Part shown: piece by piece, positions 53,082 through 53,809 of the stretch
Position numbering within the stretch: the stretch's first letter is position 1
Layout of the letters: every line of letters starts with the position of its first letter
DNA from: Hahella sp. HN01
Lineage (GTDB): Bacteria; Pseudomonadota; Gammaproteobacteria; Pseudomonadales; Oleiphilaceae
Length of the DNA: 53,809 nt
Assembly (NCBI RefSeq): GCF_018986435.1
Contig: NZ_JAHMIN010000040.1
Span: 1-53,809, forward strand
Direction of reading: 5' to 3'
Notes under the pieces: generated by a model
Told to the model about the DNA's origin: nothing
Seen by the model: the letters and a program-made list of their open reading frames with translations, nothing else
Databases searched by the model: none
Made by a program: the position numbers and the translations under genes

Positions 53082-53809
53082 TCAATCGGCGGTCACCGCC
53101 TCGTCCACTTCGTGATCGACGCCTTTCATGCGCTTGCGCAGAATCGGCCCGATAACGTAGGGAGCGATTAGACCCACTCCAGCGACAATCCAAAGCGTGA
53201 TGGACAGACCGCTGCTCCAAAGGATGCTCCAGTCGCCGTCCGACAACGTCATGGCGTGACGCAGGTTTTTCTCCATCTCCGGCCCCAGCAAAGTTCCAAG
53301 AATGACAGGAACCAGTGGGATCTCGACCTTGCGTAGAACATAGCCGAGCACGCCGAAGAAAATCATAAAGTACAGATCAAACACGCTGTGACTGATTGAA
53401 TAGACGCCTACAAAAGCGACCATGGTGACAATCGGCAACAGGTATTTAGGCGGCACCGACAGCAGTTTCACAAACACGCCGACCAGCGGAATGTTGAGCA
53501 ACAGCAGCATCAGGTTACCGATCAACAGCGCGGCGATAACGCCCCAGACAATGTCGCCATGCTGCTGGAACATCAGCGGGCCTGGGGTGATGTTCATGGA
53601 AATCAGCATCGCCAGTAGAACCGCGGTGGTGCCGCTGCCGGGTACGCCCAGGGTCAGCATGGGCACCAGCGCGCCATTGGCGGCGGCGTTGTTGCCCGCT
53701 TCCGGCGCAGCCACGCCGCGAGGGTCGCCTTCGCCGAACTTGGCCTTCTTGCCCAGAATGCGTTTTTCCAGGGTATAGCTGACGAAGCTGCCCAAAGAGG
53801 CGCCGGCGC
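53082..53809 (-). CDS. tctA: TctA-type tripartite tricarboxylate transporter permease, C-terminal part
   Basis: The last 242 residues of a large membrane permease; the start is beyond the right edge. Typical TctA segments are present: GEGDPRGVAAPEAGNNAAANG, then LTLGVPGSGTTAVLLAML with a Gly/Pro-rich pore-like sequence, and about six hydrophobic helices. TctA works with TctB and a periplasmic binding protein (TctC) to import tricarboxylates or other organic acids with sodium. It is probably the last gene of a tctCBA operon. Confidence 0.9.
   Translation of the reverse strand, partial: AGASLGSFVSYTLEKRILGKKAKFGEGDPRGVAAPEAGNNAAANGALVPMLTLGVPGSGTTAVLLAMLISMNITPGPLMFQQHGDIVWGVIAALLIGNLMLLLLNIPLVGVFVKLLSVPPKYLLPIVTMVAFVGVYSISHSVFDLYFMIFFGVLGYVLRKVEIPLVPVILGTLLGPEMEKNLRHAMTLSDGDWSILWSSGLSITLWIVAGVGLIAPYVIGPILRKRMKGVDHEVDEAVTAD

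Overview
The window is bacterial and gene-dense, with long GC-rich genes that mostly carry clear Shine-Dalgarno sites and rho-independent terminators. The gene set suggests a marine, metabolically versatile gammaproteobacterium: a chitinase, the N-acetylglutaminylglutamine amide (NAGGN) osmoprotectant trio, a divergent serA/D-2-hydroxyglutarate dehydrogenase pair, c-di-GMP signalling, a chemoreceptor and a TctA permease. The overall look recalls Hahella-like bacteria, but that is an impression, not a proof. I saw no rRNA, tRNA, CRISPR array, insertion sequence or prophage.

Layout. 1-1226: the start of an RHS-type gene running off the left edge, and an AT-rich GT64-like glycosyltransferase. 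1445-5252: acyl-CoA dehydrogenase, AI-2E-type membrane protein, a small ORF and a MaoC hydratase. 5667-10765: a compact same-strand operon encoding an FMN 2-hydroxyacid oxidase, a one-domain HPPD-like dioxygenase, a PhyH dioxygenase, an arylglycine-type aminotransferase, an EamA exporter and a tautomerase. 11056-18525: secreted proteins (GH18 chitinase, an Ig-like lipoprotein, a small beta-rich protein, a glycerophosphodiesterase) plus two unknown genes. 18574-22130: dienoyl-CoA isomerase, Sfp-type phosphopantetheinyl transferase, a small ORF and an ABC1-family kinase. 22302-24917: a c-di-GMP signalling group. 25269-27014: tcdA and a solute-binding protein.

27018-32546 is the NAGGN operon (asnO, ngg, M42 peptidase) with a divergent MarR regulator and a perfect operator-like palindrome over the asnO promoter. 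32639-36718: malate synthase G, an AhpD-like protein and a divergent LysR regulator. 37007-39690: a second Ig-like secreted protein, paralogous to 15036-15908, and a chemoreceptor. 39905-43582: FAH-family hydrolase, D-2-hydroxyglutarate dehydrogenase and divergent serA, a coupled serine-synthesis arrangement. 43891-52781: a LuxR-type response regulator, a hybrid histidine kinase and a 1964-residue fusion of GMC oxidoreductase, alpha/beta hydrolase and PhoD-like phosphatase. The right edge cuts a tctA gene.

The strongest candidates for an undescribed system are two. The 5667-10765 operon has the enzyme logic of 4-hydroxyphenylglycine synthesis (keto acid to hydroxy acid to one-carbon-shorter keto acid to amino acid) but no NRPS beside it, and it has its own exporter. 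The giant triple-domain enzyme sits beside a two-component system, and the same operator-like motif TAAAC-N4-GTTTAGG lies upstream of the response regulator and between the kinase and the fusion gene.
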